DNA of 64,000 nucleotides, taken from positions 62,001-126,000 of the forward strand of contig NZ_JAIQCI010000007.1 of assembly GCF_022378335.1 (NCBI RefSeq), read 5' to 3'. Position 1 is the first letter of the stretch, and every line of letters starts with the position of its first letter. Shown piece after piece: positions 8,385 through 17,689 of this stretch. The position numbers and the translations under genes are program-made. The notes below the pieces were generated by a model. The model made no database searches, was not told the origin of the DNA, and saw only the letters and a list, made by a program, of their open reading frames with translations. This DNA is from Croceicoccus hydrothermalis. Lineage in GTDB: Bacteria > Pseudomonadota > Alphaproteobacteria > Sphingomonadales > Sphingomonadaceae.

Positions 8385-9599
8385 TCAAGCAGCGAGCCGC
8401 ATCTCCAGACGGTCCCAGATTTCGACGAGAGCCTTGGTGAGATCCCGCATCATCGCCTCGTCATGGGCGGGGCCGGGGGTAAAGCGCAAACGTTCCGTCC
8501 CGCGCGGAACTGTCGGGAAATTGATCGGCTGCACATAAACGCCATATTCGGCGAGCAGGATATCGCTGATCTTCTTGGCCTTGACCGGATCGCCCACCAT
8601 GAGCGGCACGATATGTGTCGTGCTGTCCATCACCGGGAGCCCGGCTTTACGGAACATCGTCTTCAATGTCGCGGCGGCGGCCTGTTGCGCGTCGCGTTCG
8701 GCGCTGCTGCCCTTCAAATGGCGGACAGAGGCAAGTACCCCCGCGACCAGGACCGGCGACAGCGACGTCGTGAAGATGAAACCGGGCGCGTAGGAGCGGA
8801 TGCAATCGACGATCTTTTCGTCCGCGGCGATATAGCCGCCCATGACGCCGAACGCCTTGCCCAAGGTCCCTTCGATAATGGTGATGCGGTCAGCGGCCTT
8901 GTCCCGTTCCGAAATGCCGCCGCCGCGCGGTCCGTACATGCCGACGGCGTGAACCTCATCGATATAGGTCAGCGCATTATACTTGTCGGCAAGATCGCAG
9001 ATCGCATGGATCGGCGCCACGTCGCCATCCATCGAATACACCGATTCGAACGCGATCAGCTTCGGCGTATTCTCATCCTCCGCGGCGAGAAGCTCCTCGA
9101 GATGGGCGAGGTCGTTGTGCCGCCATACGCGTTTTTCACAGCCCGAATTGCGGATGCCGGCGATCATGCTGGCATGGTTGAGCTCGTCGGAAAGGATTAC
9201 GCAGCCCGGCAGCAGCTTGCCCAGTGTCGACAGGGTCGTGTCGTTGGAGACATATCCGCTGGTAAACAGAAGCGCACGCTCCTTGCCGTGCAGGTCGGCC
9301 AGCTCACGCTCCAGATCGACGTGATAATGCGTGTTGCCACCGATGTTGCGCGTGCCCCCGGAACCGGCGCCGACATCGTGCAGCGCTTCCTCCATCGCGG
9401 CGACAACCTTGGGATGCTGCCCCATGGCGAGATAGTCGTTGGAGCACCATACGGTAATCGGCTTGGGCCCGTTGTGCCCGGCAAAGCACCGCGCATTGGG
9501 GTAGGCGCCCTTGTTGCGCAGGATGTCGATGAAAACCCGGTAACGCCCCTCGGAATGGAGGCGGTCGATCGCCTGATCGAAAATCTGGTCGTAATTCAC
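8385..9599 (-). CDS. hemA: 5-aminolevulinate synthase
   Basis: PLP enzyme of the alpha-oxoamine synthase family that condenses glycine and succinyl-CoA to 5-aminolevulinate, the first step of haem synthesis by the C4 route of alphaproteobacteria. 404 aa, the normal length. Seen: [54 protein letters not shown] and [10 protein letters not shown] with the PLP Lys at residue 248. The start is a GTG at 9599; the frame continues upstream but lacks family similarity, and NYDQIFDQA is the usual N-terminus of this family. Succinyl-CoA is also the product of the methylmalonyl-CoA pathway encoded further along. Confidence 0.94.
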   Translation of the reverse strand: MNYDQIFDQAIDRLHSEGRYRVFIDILRNKGAYPNARCFAGHNGPKPITVWCSNDYLAMGQHPKVVAAMEEALHDVGAGSGGTRNIGGNTHYHVDLERELADLHGKERALLFTSGYVSNDTTLSTLGKLLPGCVILSDELNHASMIAGIRNSGCEKRVWRHNDLAHLEELLAAEDENTPKLIAFESVYSMDGDVAPIHAICDLADKYNALTYIDEVHAVGMYGPRGGGISERDKAADRITIIEGTLGKAFGVMGGYIAADEKIVDCIRSYAPGFIFTTSLSPVLVAGVLASVRHLKGSSAERDAQQAAAATLKTMFRKAGLPVMDSTTHIVPLMVGDPVKAKKISDILLAEYGVYVQPINFPTVPRGTERLRFTPGPAHDEAMMRDLTKALVEIWDRLEMRLAA

Positions 9600-9771
9600 G
9601 CTTTGGGTCCCGTCGGCCTCAAGACTTCGTCGTTGCAACCGACCTGTCGAACGGCGCACCCAAACGCGCGAAAAATCGCGCCTGCCGGGGGCAGGACAGA
9701 TTGCTTGGCTTCGCCCATAGACGATTGCGTCCACCCATGCAAAAGGCATTTTGATCCGGAACGGGCCAAGA

Positions 9772-10728
9772 TCAATCCTCGCCCGGCGGAACGAAGATGC
9801 CGGGCTGCCGCAGACCGTAGCGCAACAGGCCGAGCGCGGCATCGCTGTTCTGAATTTCGCGTTCGAGCGTATCGATATCGTTGCCCGCTATCACGATCAG
9901 GTCCGGGGCCTGCCGCTTCAGGTCGGCGATTGCATTCAACCAGCCGCGCATGGCGGCGCGATCGCGTTTCTCCAGCATGTCGGTGACGTGGCGCGCCGGG
10001 GGTTTGCGTGCGTGCCATGCCCGCGCGATGGGGGCATTGGGGCCGGTAAAGAGAAGTTCGCGCCCGCTTATCATCCGGACATAGATCATGCGGGTCGCGG
10101 CATCGAAGCCCGGCGCGGGGATCGACACGATGCCCGGCGCGATCGCGCTGGGCCGATCATCGGGGAGCAGGCCCGGCATTTGCTCCTGCTCCTCCCGGTC
10201 CGCTGGGATCTGCGCGCGCAGCACGCGGGCCTGCGCTTCGCCCAGCCGCGCCCTGGGCAGCGTATGGAGACCCGATGCGTAGAACGGGCCGGTCCCGGTC
10301 AGGAGTATCGTGGAGGCCTGCTCTATCCGGCGGTCGAGCTCCGCCCGGCGGGTGGCGGAATATCCCTCGACACCCTGCGCGATGGCGGCACGCTCGTCCA
10401 TGGCGGCGTCGATGACGATCGCCGGCTGTCGCGCGTAGTTGATGGCGTAGCCGATCGCGGCGACGTGCGGCGCGTGAAAGCCCGATCCCGCAACCAGCAG
10501 ATTGCCCGGCTTGCGATCCACCGCGGTAACATAGGCGACGATGTCGGTGGGCGCGGCGCCGGGTATCGCCTCCGAAAGTTCGCGCAGGCGGGCAATGTCG
10601 ATCCGGGGCGCAGGCGCATCGCCGTCCGCACGTCCGTCGAGCAGAAGATACCAGTACGCACCCAGCAACAGCACGGCCACGACCCATGACAGCCTGCGCG
10701 CCAAACGTCTTTTCCGCCCGAAAGCCAT
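9772..10728 (-). CDS. Membrane-anchored protein resembling a metallo-beta-lactamase fold without metal ligands
   Basis: A 318-aa protein with an Arg-rich N-terminus and one membrane segment (residues 13-30), leaving the rest probably periplasmic. The order of motifs resembles metallo-beta-lactamase-fold hydrolases: [10 protein letters not shown] near 103-112, [18 protein letters not shown] at 141-158 where the family has a THxHxDH ligand block, [15 protein letters not shown] near 219-232 and DLIVIAGND near 276-284. The His/Asp ligands are absent, so if the fold is right the protein is probably not a standard metallohydrolase. It lies 36 bp after murI and 172 bp before hemA on the same strand. 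The fold call is inference. Confidence 0.6.
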   Translation of the reverse strand: MAFGRKRRLARRLSWVVAVLLLGAYWYLLLDGRADGDAPAPRIDIARLRELSEAIPGAAPTDIVAYVTAVDRKPGNLLVAGSGFHAPHVAAIGYAINYARQPAIVIDAAMDERAAIAQGVEGYSATRRAELDRRIEQASTILLTGTGPFYASGLHTLPRARLGEAQARVLRAQIPADREEQEQMPGLLPDDRPSAIAPGIVSIPAPGFDAATRMIYVRMISGRELLFTGPNAPIARAWHARKPPARHVTDMLEKRDRAAMRGWLNAIADLKRQAPDLIVIAGNDIDTLEREIQNSDAALGLLRYGLRQPGIFVPPGED

Positions 10729-10764
10729 TATGCGATGAACCCCGCCCCCATCTATCTTGCGCTT

Positions 10765-11601
10765 CTATGACAGAATTTCGAATTTCTCCAAACCGCGCAT
10801 GCGCAATGGCGGATAAAGCCGGGCAAGATCGGCAGTGTCGCGCGTGAAAACGGCGGTGTCGGGCTGCGACCGAGTCATCGGTTGGGCCTTGGTGAGAAAC
10901 GCGATCCGGCGCGCGATACCGCCCGCGCCGTCCACGAGTGCGACATCTGCGCCGAATGCGGCGCGCAATTCGTCGCGCAGAAGCGGGAAATGCGTGCAGG
11001 CGAGCACCAGCGTATCGATCGGCGCGGCCCCCTGCGCGCCCGCCATTTCGCGCATCCGGTTGGCGAGGTTGACGATCACCGCGCCGTCGACCGCCGCGCC
11101 GCGCAGCTTCCCTTCGGCCAGGCCGACAAGCTCCGGCGCGGCAAGCCGGATCAGCGTGCGCCCTTGCGCGAATTCCTCCTCCAGCCTGTCGACATAAGCC
11201 TGCCGGATCGTGGCCTCCGTCCCGATGAGCGCGATGGTGCCGGTCTTCGTCAGCGCCGCGGCGGGTTTTATCGCGGGCACCGTTCCCACGATCGGGATGG
11301 CGAGCACGTCGCGCACCATGCCAAGCGCGATGGTCGAGGCGGTGTTGCACGCGATACAGGCCAGCCGGGGCCGGAACCGTTCCGCCATCCGGCCAAGCAG
11401 CCCGGCCACGCGCGCCGCTATTTCCGCCTCGCTCTTCTCACCATAAGGCAGGCCGCCATTGTCGGCGGCATAGATCACCGGCATGTCGGGCAATTCGCGG
11501 CGCACCGCGTCCAAAACGGTAAGCCCGCCTACGCCCGAATCGAAGATCAGCACGGGTGCATCGCCGCGCATGTCGGGCGTCGGTAAGGGGGCGGTTGCCA
11601 T
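10765..11601 (-). CDS. murI: Glutamate racemase
   Basis: Cofactor-independent racemase supplying D-glutamate for peptidoglycan, cytoplasmic, 278 aa. Seen: VLIFDSGVGGLTVL, YAADNGGLPYG, ACIACNTASTIAL with the first catalytic Cys and LVLACTHFPLL with the second, plus GTEATIRQAY. The start at 11601 gives an N-terminal extension of ~17 residues before the core; an ATG at 11568 is an alternative. Divergent from plsY with 111 bp between the two starts, in which I see no strong signal. Confidence 0.93.
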   Translation of the reverse strand: MATAPLPTPDMRGDAPVLIFDSGVGGLTVLDAVRRELPDMPVIYAADNGGLPYGEKSEAEIAARVAGLLGRMAERFRPRLACIACNTASTIALGMVRDVLAIPIVGTVPAIKPAAALTKTGTIALIGTEATIRQAYVDRLEEEFAQGRTLIRLAAPELVGLAEGKLRGAAVDGAVIVNLANRMREMAGAQGAAPIDTLVLACTHFPLLRDELRAAFGADVALVDGAGGIARRIAFLTKAQPMTRSQPDTAVFTRDTADLARLYPPLRMRGLEKFEILS

Positions 11602-11712
11602 GACGCCGCCCTATCGCCGTGCCACGAACCTTTTGCAAGCCGGGCGCTTGAGCCTTGTCCGGCCAGCGCCTATGCGAAACGCGAACCGGCAGGGAGGCCC
11701 GTTGAAACCATC

Positions 11713-12309
11713 ATGTCCGAACATGCAATTTTCGCGGCCGCGTTCGGCTATCTGTTGGGATCGATTCCCTGGGGCATCGTGCTGACCCGCATGACAGGGG
11801 CGGGGAACCTGCGCGAAATCGGGTCGGGCAGCACGGGGGCCACGAATGTCCTGCGCACCGGGCGCAAGGGGCTGGCCGCGGCGACATTGCTCCTCGATCT
11901 GTTGAAGGGGCTTTGCGCCGTGGTGATCGCGGGGGCCATCTGGCCGGACGGGGCGCAATTTGCGGCCGTCGGGGCCGTCGCGGGCCATTGCTACCCGATC
12001 TGGCTTCGTTTCAACGGGGGCAAGGGGGTTGCCACGATGATGGGCGTGGTGCTCGGCCTGGCGTGGCCGCTCGGCCTCGTGTTTGCGGTGGTGTGGCTTG
12101 GCCTGCTGGCCCTGCTGCGCATTTCGTCGGTTGCAGGGATGAGCGCGGCGATCTCCGCGCCGCTGGCCGCGTGGGCGCTGGGCTATTCCGGGTTTGTCGT
12201 TGCCGGTATCGTGATGGCGGCCATCGTGGTGTGGCGGCACCGATCCAACCTCGCCCGGTTAATGGCGGGGAGCGAACCGCGCGTCGGCCGCAAGGACGGA
12301 TCGCGGTGA
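11713..12309 (+). CDS. plsY: Acyl-phosphate:glycerol-3-phosphate acyltransferase
   Basis: Inner-membrane enzyme that acylates glycerol-3-phosphate from acyl-phosphate, the first step of phospholipid synthesis in most bacteria. 198 aa, about five membrane segments. The three family motifs are visible: GSIPWGIVLTR, GSGSTGATNVLRTG and GHCYPIWLRFNGGKGVAT. Its stop overlaps the GTG start of dprA (positions 12306-12309), so the two are translationally coupled. Confidence 0.95.
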   Translation: MSEHAIFAAAFGYLLGSIPWGIVLTRMTGAGNLREIGSGSTGATNVLRTGRKGLAAATLLLDLLKGLCAVVIAGAIWPDGAQFAAVGAVAGHCYPIWLRFNGGKGVATMMGVVLGLAWPLGLVFAVVWLGLLALLRISSVAGMSAAISAPLAAWALGYSGFVVAGIVMAAIVVWRHRSNLARLMAGSEPRVGRKDGSR

Positions 12310-13439
12310 CGCAGGCACGGGACGCGGTGCGAAACCTGCCGCAGGCGGAGGCTTTCGCCCGTATCCGCCTGCTGCGTTCGCCCAATGTCGGGCCCGTCAC
12401 CTATCGTCAGCTGATGAGCCGGTTCGGCACGGCGCAAACCGCGCTGCAGGCGATGCCCGATCTCGCTGCCCGGGGTGGGGGCCGCTATCGCGTGGCCGAC
12501 GCGGACCGGGTGTCTGCCGAAATCGACGCGGTGCGCGTGGCGGGTGCAAAATATCTGTTCGAGGATTCCGCGTCCTATCCGGCTCTTTTGCGGGAATTTG
12601 CAGGTGCGCCGCCGATCCTGACCTATCGCGGCGACATCGGATTGTTCGACCGTCCGGCGGTGGCCATCGTCGGCGCGCGCAACGCATCGGCGGCGGCGAT
12701 GCGCATGGCGGGGGAATTTGCCGCCGCACTCGCCGGACAGGGGCGGCTCGTGGTGTCGGGCCTTGCGCGCGGCATCGACGGTGCGGCGCACGAAGGGGCG
12801 CTCTCGGCGGGAAGGGGTGGCACGTGTGCGGTCATCGCCGGCGGGATCGACGTGGTCTACCCCTCGCAACATTTCGATCTTCAGCAACGCATCGCGAACG
12901 AAGGTATCCTTATCGCGGAACAACCGCCGGGGGTGGAGCCGCAGGCGCGCCATTTCCCGTCGCGCAACCGGATAATTGCCGGGCTGTGCGCCGGAACGCT
13001 AGTGGTGGAGGCGGCGCCGCGTTCGGGTAGCCTGCTGACCGCGCGAATGGCGTATGATGCGGGGCGCGACGTCATGGCGATACCCGGCTCGCCGCGCGAT
13101 GCACGGGCGCGCGGCTGCAATCAGCTTATCCGCGACGGCGCGATCCTCGTGCAGGAGCCGGACGACGTTGCCGAAATGCTCGACAGCTTTACCGGCAACC
13201 CGCGCTCGCATTTTCGGGAGGAAGCGCCCGAACCGGTCATTCATGCCCCCACGCCGGAGGTTGAGGACGACAGCAAGCTCGACATCGCCGCCCTCTTGTC
13301 GAGCGCGCCCGTCAGCGTCGACGAGATCATCCGGTTGAGCGGTGCGAACACGCCCTCGGTGCAGATGGCGCTCATCGAACTGGAGCTCGCCGGGCGGCTG
13401 ACGCGCCATGCCGGTGGGCGGGTCAGCCTGTCATCATGA
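12306..13439 (+). CDS. dprA: DNA-processing protein DprA
   Basis: Rossmann-fold protein that binds single-stranded DNA and loads RecA during transformation, 377 aa. Seen: VAIVGARNASAAA, VVSGLARGIDGAAHEGAL, CAVIAGGIDVVYP, HFPSRNRIIAGL, SGSLLTARMAYD and GRDVMAIPGSP; a C-terminal winged-helix-like part (residues ~325-375) follows a linker. The GTG start at 12306 overlaps the plsY stop; the frame open to 11913 lies over plsY and is not homologous. No other competence gene is seen in the window. Confidence 0.93.
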   Translation: MTQARDAVRNLPQAEAFARIRLLRSPNVGPVTYRQLMSRFGTAQTALQAMPDLAARGGGRYRVADADRVSAEIDAVRVAGAKYLFEDSASYPALLREFAGAPPILTYRGDIGLFDRPAVAIVGARNASAAAMRMAGEFAAALAGQGRLVVSGLARGIDGAAHEGALSAGRGGTCAVIAGGIDVVYPSQHFDLQQRIANEGILIAEQPPGVEPQARHFPSRNRIIAGLCAGTLVVEAAPRSGSLLTARMAYDAGRDVMAIPGSPRDARARGCNQLIRDGAILVQEPDDVAEMLDSFTGNPRSHFREEAPEPVIHAPTPEVEDDSKLDIAALLSSAPVSVDEIIRLSGANTPSVQMALIELELAGRLTRHAGGRVSLSS

Positions 13440-13457
13440 AAAACATCCCGCTTGACG

Positions 13458-13481
13458 ATGGGGCGCAAGCCTCCCCATTTT
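13458..13481 (+). terminator. Weak stem-loop between dprA and topA
   Basis: ATGGGG (13458-13463) pairs with CCCCAT (13473-13478) and runs into TTTT. The 6-bp stem and short T run make it a weak candidate that could leave topA partly co-transcribed. Confidence 0.35.
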
Positions 13482-13537
13482 CGTGCGCATACACGTAAGG
13501 GGCTTGGCCGTACCGGCGCCCCGCAACAGGAAATTGT

Positions 13538-16180
13538 ATGCAACTCGTCATCGTCGAATCGCCCGCAAAGGCAAAAACCATCGAGAAATACCTCGGCAAG
13601 GATTACAAGGTCCTCGCCAGCTACGGCCATGTCCGCGACCTTCCGCCCAAGGACGGGTCGGTCAAGCCCGACGACGACTTTGCCATGGATTGGGAGCTTT
13701 ACGGCGACAAGAAGAAGCAGATCCGGGCGATCACCGACCTCGCCAAGCAGGCCGACCGCCTCATCCTCGCAACCGACCCCGACCGCGAAGGCGAAGCGAT
13801 TTCCTGGCATGTCAGGGAGTTGCTGGCCAAACGTAAGGCACTTCCGAAGGATGTCGAGCGCGTAACCTTCAACGCGATCACGAAGCAGGCGGTGATCGAC
13901 GCGATGAAGGCGCCGCGCGATCTCGACAGCGATCTGATCGACGCCTATCTCGCCCGCCGCGCATTGGATTATCTGTTCGGTTTCACGCTTTCGCCCGTGT
14001 TGTGGCGCAAGTTGCCGGGGGCGAAATCGGCCGGACGTGTGCAGTCGGTTGCCCTGCGCCTCATCGTGGAGCGCGAACGCGAGATCGAGGCGTTCCGGCC
14101 CGACGAATACTGGCAGATCCTGGCGAGGATGGAGCAGGGCGGCACGCCGTTCGATGCGCGCCTCGTCCGTTTCGAGGGCAAGAAGCTCGACAAGCTGAGC
14201 CTTGGCGACGAGAGCAGCGCCATGCGGGCGAAGGCCGCGGTCGAGGCCGGCAGCTTCACCGTCGAAGAGGTCGAGACCAAGCCGCAGAAGCGCCACCCCG
14301 CGCCGCCGTTCACGACCTCGACCCTGCAACAGGAAGCCGCGCGCAAGCTCGGCTACTCCGCCAGCCACACCATGCGGCTTGCGCAGGGGCTGTATGAGCA
14401 GGGCGCGATCACCTATATGCGGACCGACGGCGTGCAGATGGACCCGAGCGCCATTTCCGCCGCGCGCAAGGCGATAAGCGATCGTTACGACGGCCATTAT
14501 CTTCCTGAAACGCCTCGACATTATCAAACCAAGGCGAAGAATGCGCAGGAAGCCCACGAAGCGATCCGGCCCACCGACTTCACGAAGGACCGCGCCGGTC
14601 AGGGCGATGCGGGCAAGCTTTACGACCTGATTTTCAAGCGCGCGATGGCGAGCCAGATGGCGTCCGCATCGCTCGAACGCACGACCGTCACGTTGCGTGA
14701 CGGAACCGGCAATTCCGAATTGCGCGCGACGGGGCAGGTGGTTAAATTCCCGGGCTTCCTCGCGGTGTATGAAGAAGGGCTCGACGTTAAGTCGGAGGAC
14801 GACGAGTCCGGTCTGCTGCCCCCCATGAAATCGGGCGACAAGCCGGCGAAGAAGGGCGTGGAGGCCACGCAACACTTCACGCAGCCGCCGCCGCGCTATT
14901 CCGAGGCCAGCCTCGTCAAAAGGCTCGAGGAGCTGGGCATCGGACGCCCTTCGACCTATGCCGCGACCTTGCAGGTGCTAAAGGATCGCAACTATGTCCG
15001 GACCGAGAAAAACCGTTTCTTTGCAGAGGATTCGGGTCGGCTCCTGACGTCGTTTCTCGAACGTTTCTTCACCCGCTATGTCGCCTATGACTTTACCGCC
15101 GGAATGGAGGATGAGCTTGACGACGTGTCCGGCGGGCGCGCCGCGTGGAAGGCCGTGCTCGAAGCGTTCTGGCGCGATTTTAAGCCCAAGTCCGACGAAG
15201 TCATGGAACAGCAGCCGAGCGAGATTACCGCCGAGCTGGACATTTTCCTGTCCGATTATCTCTTCCCACCCAAGGATGACGGGAGCGATCCGCGCGTCTG
15301 TCCGCAATGCGGCGACGGACGGCTTGCGCTGCGCGGCGGGCGCTTCGGTGCGTTCGTTGCCTGCTCCAACTATCCCGAGTGCAAGTTTACGCGGCGCTTT
15401 GGGCAGCCCAATGCCGATGGCGACGATGCGGCCGAGGATGGCGTGCTGGGCCAGCATCCAGAAACGGGCGAAGACGTGGTGCGAAAGACGGGTCGCTTCG
15501 GACCCTATGTGCAGATGGGAGAGGGCAAGGAGGCGAAACGCTCGTCCATACCGAAGGACATTGGCGAGCTCGATTTCGATATGGCGGTCAAGTTGCTCAG
15601 CCTGCCGCGCCTTGTCGGGATGCATCCGGAAACAGGCGAAGAAATTCGTGCGAGCATAGGGCGTTACGGGCCATACCTCGTGCATCAGGGCAAGTATGCG
15701 AAACTCTCCGGAACGGCGGATGTGTTCGACACCGGCATGAATGCGGCGGTCACGCTTCTCGCCGAAGCAGCGGCGAACAGGGGCGGTCGGGGCAGGGCAA
15801 AGGCCGAGCCGATCAAGACGTTCAGGGAACACCCCACCAGTGGCGGCGAGATGAAGGTTCTGCCCGGTCGATACGGTCCGTATGTCACCGACGGCACGAC
15901 GAATGCAACCATTCCGCGCGACATGAAGCCGGAGGACGTGACCGAGGAAGATGCGATCCGGTTGATCGACGAACGCGCGGCGAAGGCGCCGGCCAAGAAA
16001 AAGACGAAAACCCTGGCAAAGAAGGCCGCAGCGAAGAAGGCCCCCGCGAAGAAGGCCCCCGCCAAGAAGGCGGCAGCCAAGAAACCCGCCGCCAAGAAAG
16101 CCGCCCCGAAGAAGGATGCGGCCAAGAAGGCACCGGCCAAGAACAAAGCCGCGGCGACCGAAGACGGCGAGAACGCATGA
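13538..16180 (+). CDS. topA: DNA topoisomerase I with lysine/alanine-rich tail
   Basis: Type IA topoisomerase relaxing negative supercoils, 880 aa. N-terminal TOPRIM domain: VIVESPAKAKTIEKYLG, ASYGHVRDLP and ATDPDREGEAISWH. The catalytic Tyr is in AITYMRTDGVQ at residue 293. A zinc-finger-type module CPQCGDGRLALRGGRFGAFVACSNYPECKF sits near 590-620 and is followed by repeated C-terminal GxYGPY-type modules. The last ~65 residues are a Lys/Ala/Pro repeat resembling histone H1 tails, known in some high-GC bacterial TopA proteins to aid DNA binding. Ribosome site AGGAAA lies upstream of the ATG. Confidence 0.95.
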   Translation: MQLVIVESPAKAKTIEKYLGKDYKVLASYGHVRDLPPKDGSVKPDDDFAMDWELYGDKKKQIRAITDLAKQADRLILATDPDREGEAISWHVRELLAKRKALPKDVERVTFNAITKQAVIDAMKAPRDLDSDLIDAYLARRALDYLFGFTLSPVLWRKLPGAKSAGRVQSVALRLIVEREREIEAFRPDEYWQILARMEQGGTPFDARLVRFEGKKLDKLSLGDESSAMRAKAAVEAGSFTVEEVETKPQKRHPAPPFTTSTLQQEAARKLGYSASHTMRLAQGLYEQGAITYMRTDGVQMDPSAISAARKAISDRYDGHYLPETPRHYQTKAKNAQEAHEAIRPTDFTKDRAGQGDAGKLYDLIFKRAMASQMASASLERTTVTLRDGTGNSELRATGQVVKFPGFLAVYEEGLDVKSEDDESGLLPPMKSGDKPAKKGVEATQHFTQPPPRYSEASLVKRLEELGIGRPSTYAATLQVLKDRNYVRTEKNRFFAEDSGRLLTSFLERFFTRYVAYDFTAGMEDELDDVSGGRAAWKAVLEAFWRDFKPKSDEVMEQQPSEITAELDIFLSDYLFPPKDDGSDPRVCPQCGDGRLALRGGRFGAFVACSNYPECKFTRRFGQPNADGDDAAEDGVLGQHPETGEDVVRKTGRFGPYVQMGEGKEAKRSSIPKDIGELDFDMAVKLLSLPRLVGMHPETGEEIRASIGRYGPYLVHQGKYAKLSGTADVFDTGMNAAVTLLAEAAANRGGRGRAKAEPIKTFREHPTSGGEMKVLPGRYGPYVTDGTTNATIPRDMKPEDVTEEDAIRLIDERAAKAPAKKKTKTLAKKAAAKKAPAKKAPAKKAAAKKPAAKKAAPKKDAAKKAPAKNKAAATEDGENA
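15985..16150 (+). repeat. Low-complexity Lys/Ala codon repeat inside topA
   Basis: Tandem imperfect copies of an AAGAAGGC-(C/G)CC-GC unit encode the KKAPA/KKAAA tail. This short-period repeat is a likely site of slippage and of length variation between strains. Confidence 0.75.
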
Positions 16181-16183
16181 TAC

Positions 16184-16220
16184 ACGCCCCGATCCGGACA
16201 AGGGAACCGGGTCGGGGCGT
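16184..16220 (+). terminator. Strong stem-loop after topA without a T tract
   Basis: ACGCCCCGATCCGG (16184-16197) pairs with CCGGGTCGGGGCGT (16207-16220) over 14 positions with a single G-T pair and a 9-nt loop. It is not followed by T residues, so intrinsic termination is doubtful; mRNA 3'-end protection is another possibility. Confidence 0.45.
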
Positions 16221-16235
16221 CACCGTTTGAACGCC

Positions 16236-17686
16236 ATGCTGCAAACGCGAACCATTTCCGACACCGATACGGACGGTGGCGGCAAAAACTCGTCCGATGG
16301 GTGGGACGGACTGCCCATGCCGCGCCGGCTCGTCGCGATTGCGGCGGTCAGTTTCGGGGTGGCGGTCCTCGTCATCGACGGAAGCATCGCCAATGTCGCG
16401 CTGCCGACGCTGGCGCGCGAACTCAACGTGACCGAGGCGGCGGTGACAAATGTCATCACGCTGTATCAACTCGTCATGGTGATGGGTCTGCTCCCCTTTG
16501 CAAAGCTGGGCGACGGGATCGGGCATCGCCGCCTCTATCAAACGGGGCAGGTGATATTCTGCCTGGCCTCGGCGCTGTGCTATTTCGTGGACAGCTTTGC
16601 GATGCTGCTCATCCTGCGCGTGGGGCAGGCTTTGGGCGCGAGCATGGCGCTTGCGGTTTCGGTGGCGGTATTGCGCCGGATCTATCCGCGGGCGGCACTG
16701 GGCAGCGGGCTGGGCTTCAATTCCGTTGTCATCGCGACGGCGGCGGCCATCGCGCCGACACTGGGCGGCTTCATCGTCGCGGATCTTCCGTGGCAACTCG
16801 TTTTCGTGGCGGCGGCGCCCTTTGCCGTATTCTCGCTTCTCCTCGGCCGTTCCTTGCCGGAATCGCCGCGGCAACCGGCGGGGAACGTGCGCGGCGATAT
16901 CATCAGCGCGCTGTGGAGCGCGGTAACGGTCGCCATGCTGATCGGCGGGGTGCAGATCTCGACCCATGCGGGCGACCTGTTCTATGGCCTTGCGATCATC
17001 GCGGCGGGCGTCGTATCGAGTGCTCTTCTCATCCGCCGGGAACGCGGGCGTCAGCGTCCGATCGTGCCAGTGGATATCATGCGATCCCGTCGGTCGGATT
17101 GAGCGCGCTCGCCGCGGTGGCGGTGTTCTGTTCCAGTGCCGTGCTCATCGTGTCGCTGCCGTTCCTGTTCGAACAGGCGATGGGATATTCGCCGGATCAG
17201 GTGGGCTTGCTGCTGCTGCCCTATCCCTTGACGTTGCTGGTGATTTCGCCGCTGGCGGGCTGGTTGTCGGATCGGGTCGCGTCGACGAAACTGGGCGTGG
17301 CCGGGATGGCGGTGACGATTTTCGGGCTGATGCTCATGATCTTCATGCCGGAGCAGCCGGGATGGTTCGGCATCGCATGGCGGCTGACGATCGTGGCGCT
17401 GGGGTTCGGATTTTTCTTCGCGCCCAATTCGCGCCTCCTGATCGGCAGCACGCCGGAGGATCGTTCGGCGGCGGCAGGCGGGCTCTTGTCCACCGCGCGC
17501 CTGTTCGGACAGACGACGGCGGCGGCGATGGTCGGTGTCATCCTGTCGCTCGGCCTGGGGCTGGGGCCCGTGCCGTTGATCGTATCGGCGGTTCTGGCGA
17601 TCGCGGCGGCAGGGTGCAGCATGTTCCGCACCCGCACCGTCGCATCGCAGCCCGGTCCCGTCACCGCGCAGGATGTCGGAGCTTAG
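16236..17686 (+). pseudogene. MFS drug-efflux transporter, broken by one-base frameshift
   Basis: Major facilitator superfamily exporter of the 14-helix DHA2/EmrB-QacA type. The first frame (16236-17102) carries VLVIDGSIANVALPTLAREL, LYQLVMVMGLLPFAKLGD and about eight membrane segments, then meets TGA at 17100. Homologous sequence continues one frame over from about 17084 (PSVGLSALAAVAVFCSS to the stop at 17686), with the GWLSDRV loop and FFFAPNSRLLIGSTP. The reading passes from PVDIMR to IPSVGL if one base is restored between 17083 and 17084. A real pseudogene or an assembly error are both possible. The ATG at 16236 has no good ribosome site. Confidence 0.82.
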
Positions 17687-17689
17687 GCG

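Noticed and set aside
9751-9775. TTGATC-N13-GATCAA inverted repeat near the end of the gene at 9772-10728
   Set aside because: Spacing does not fit an FNR box and the right arm overlaps a coding end; no T tract supports a terminator.
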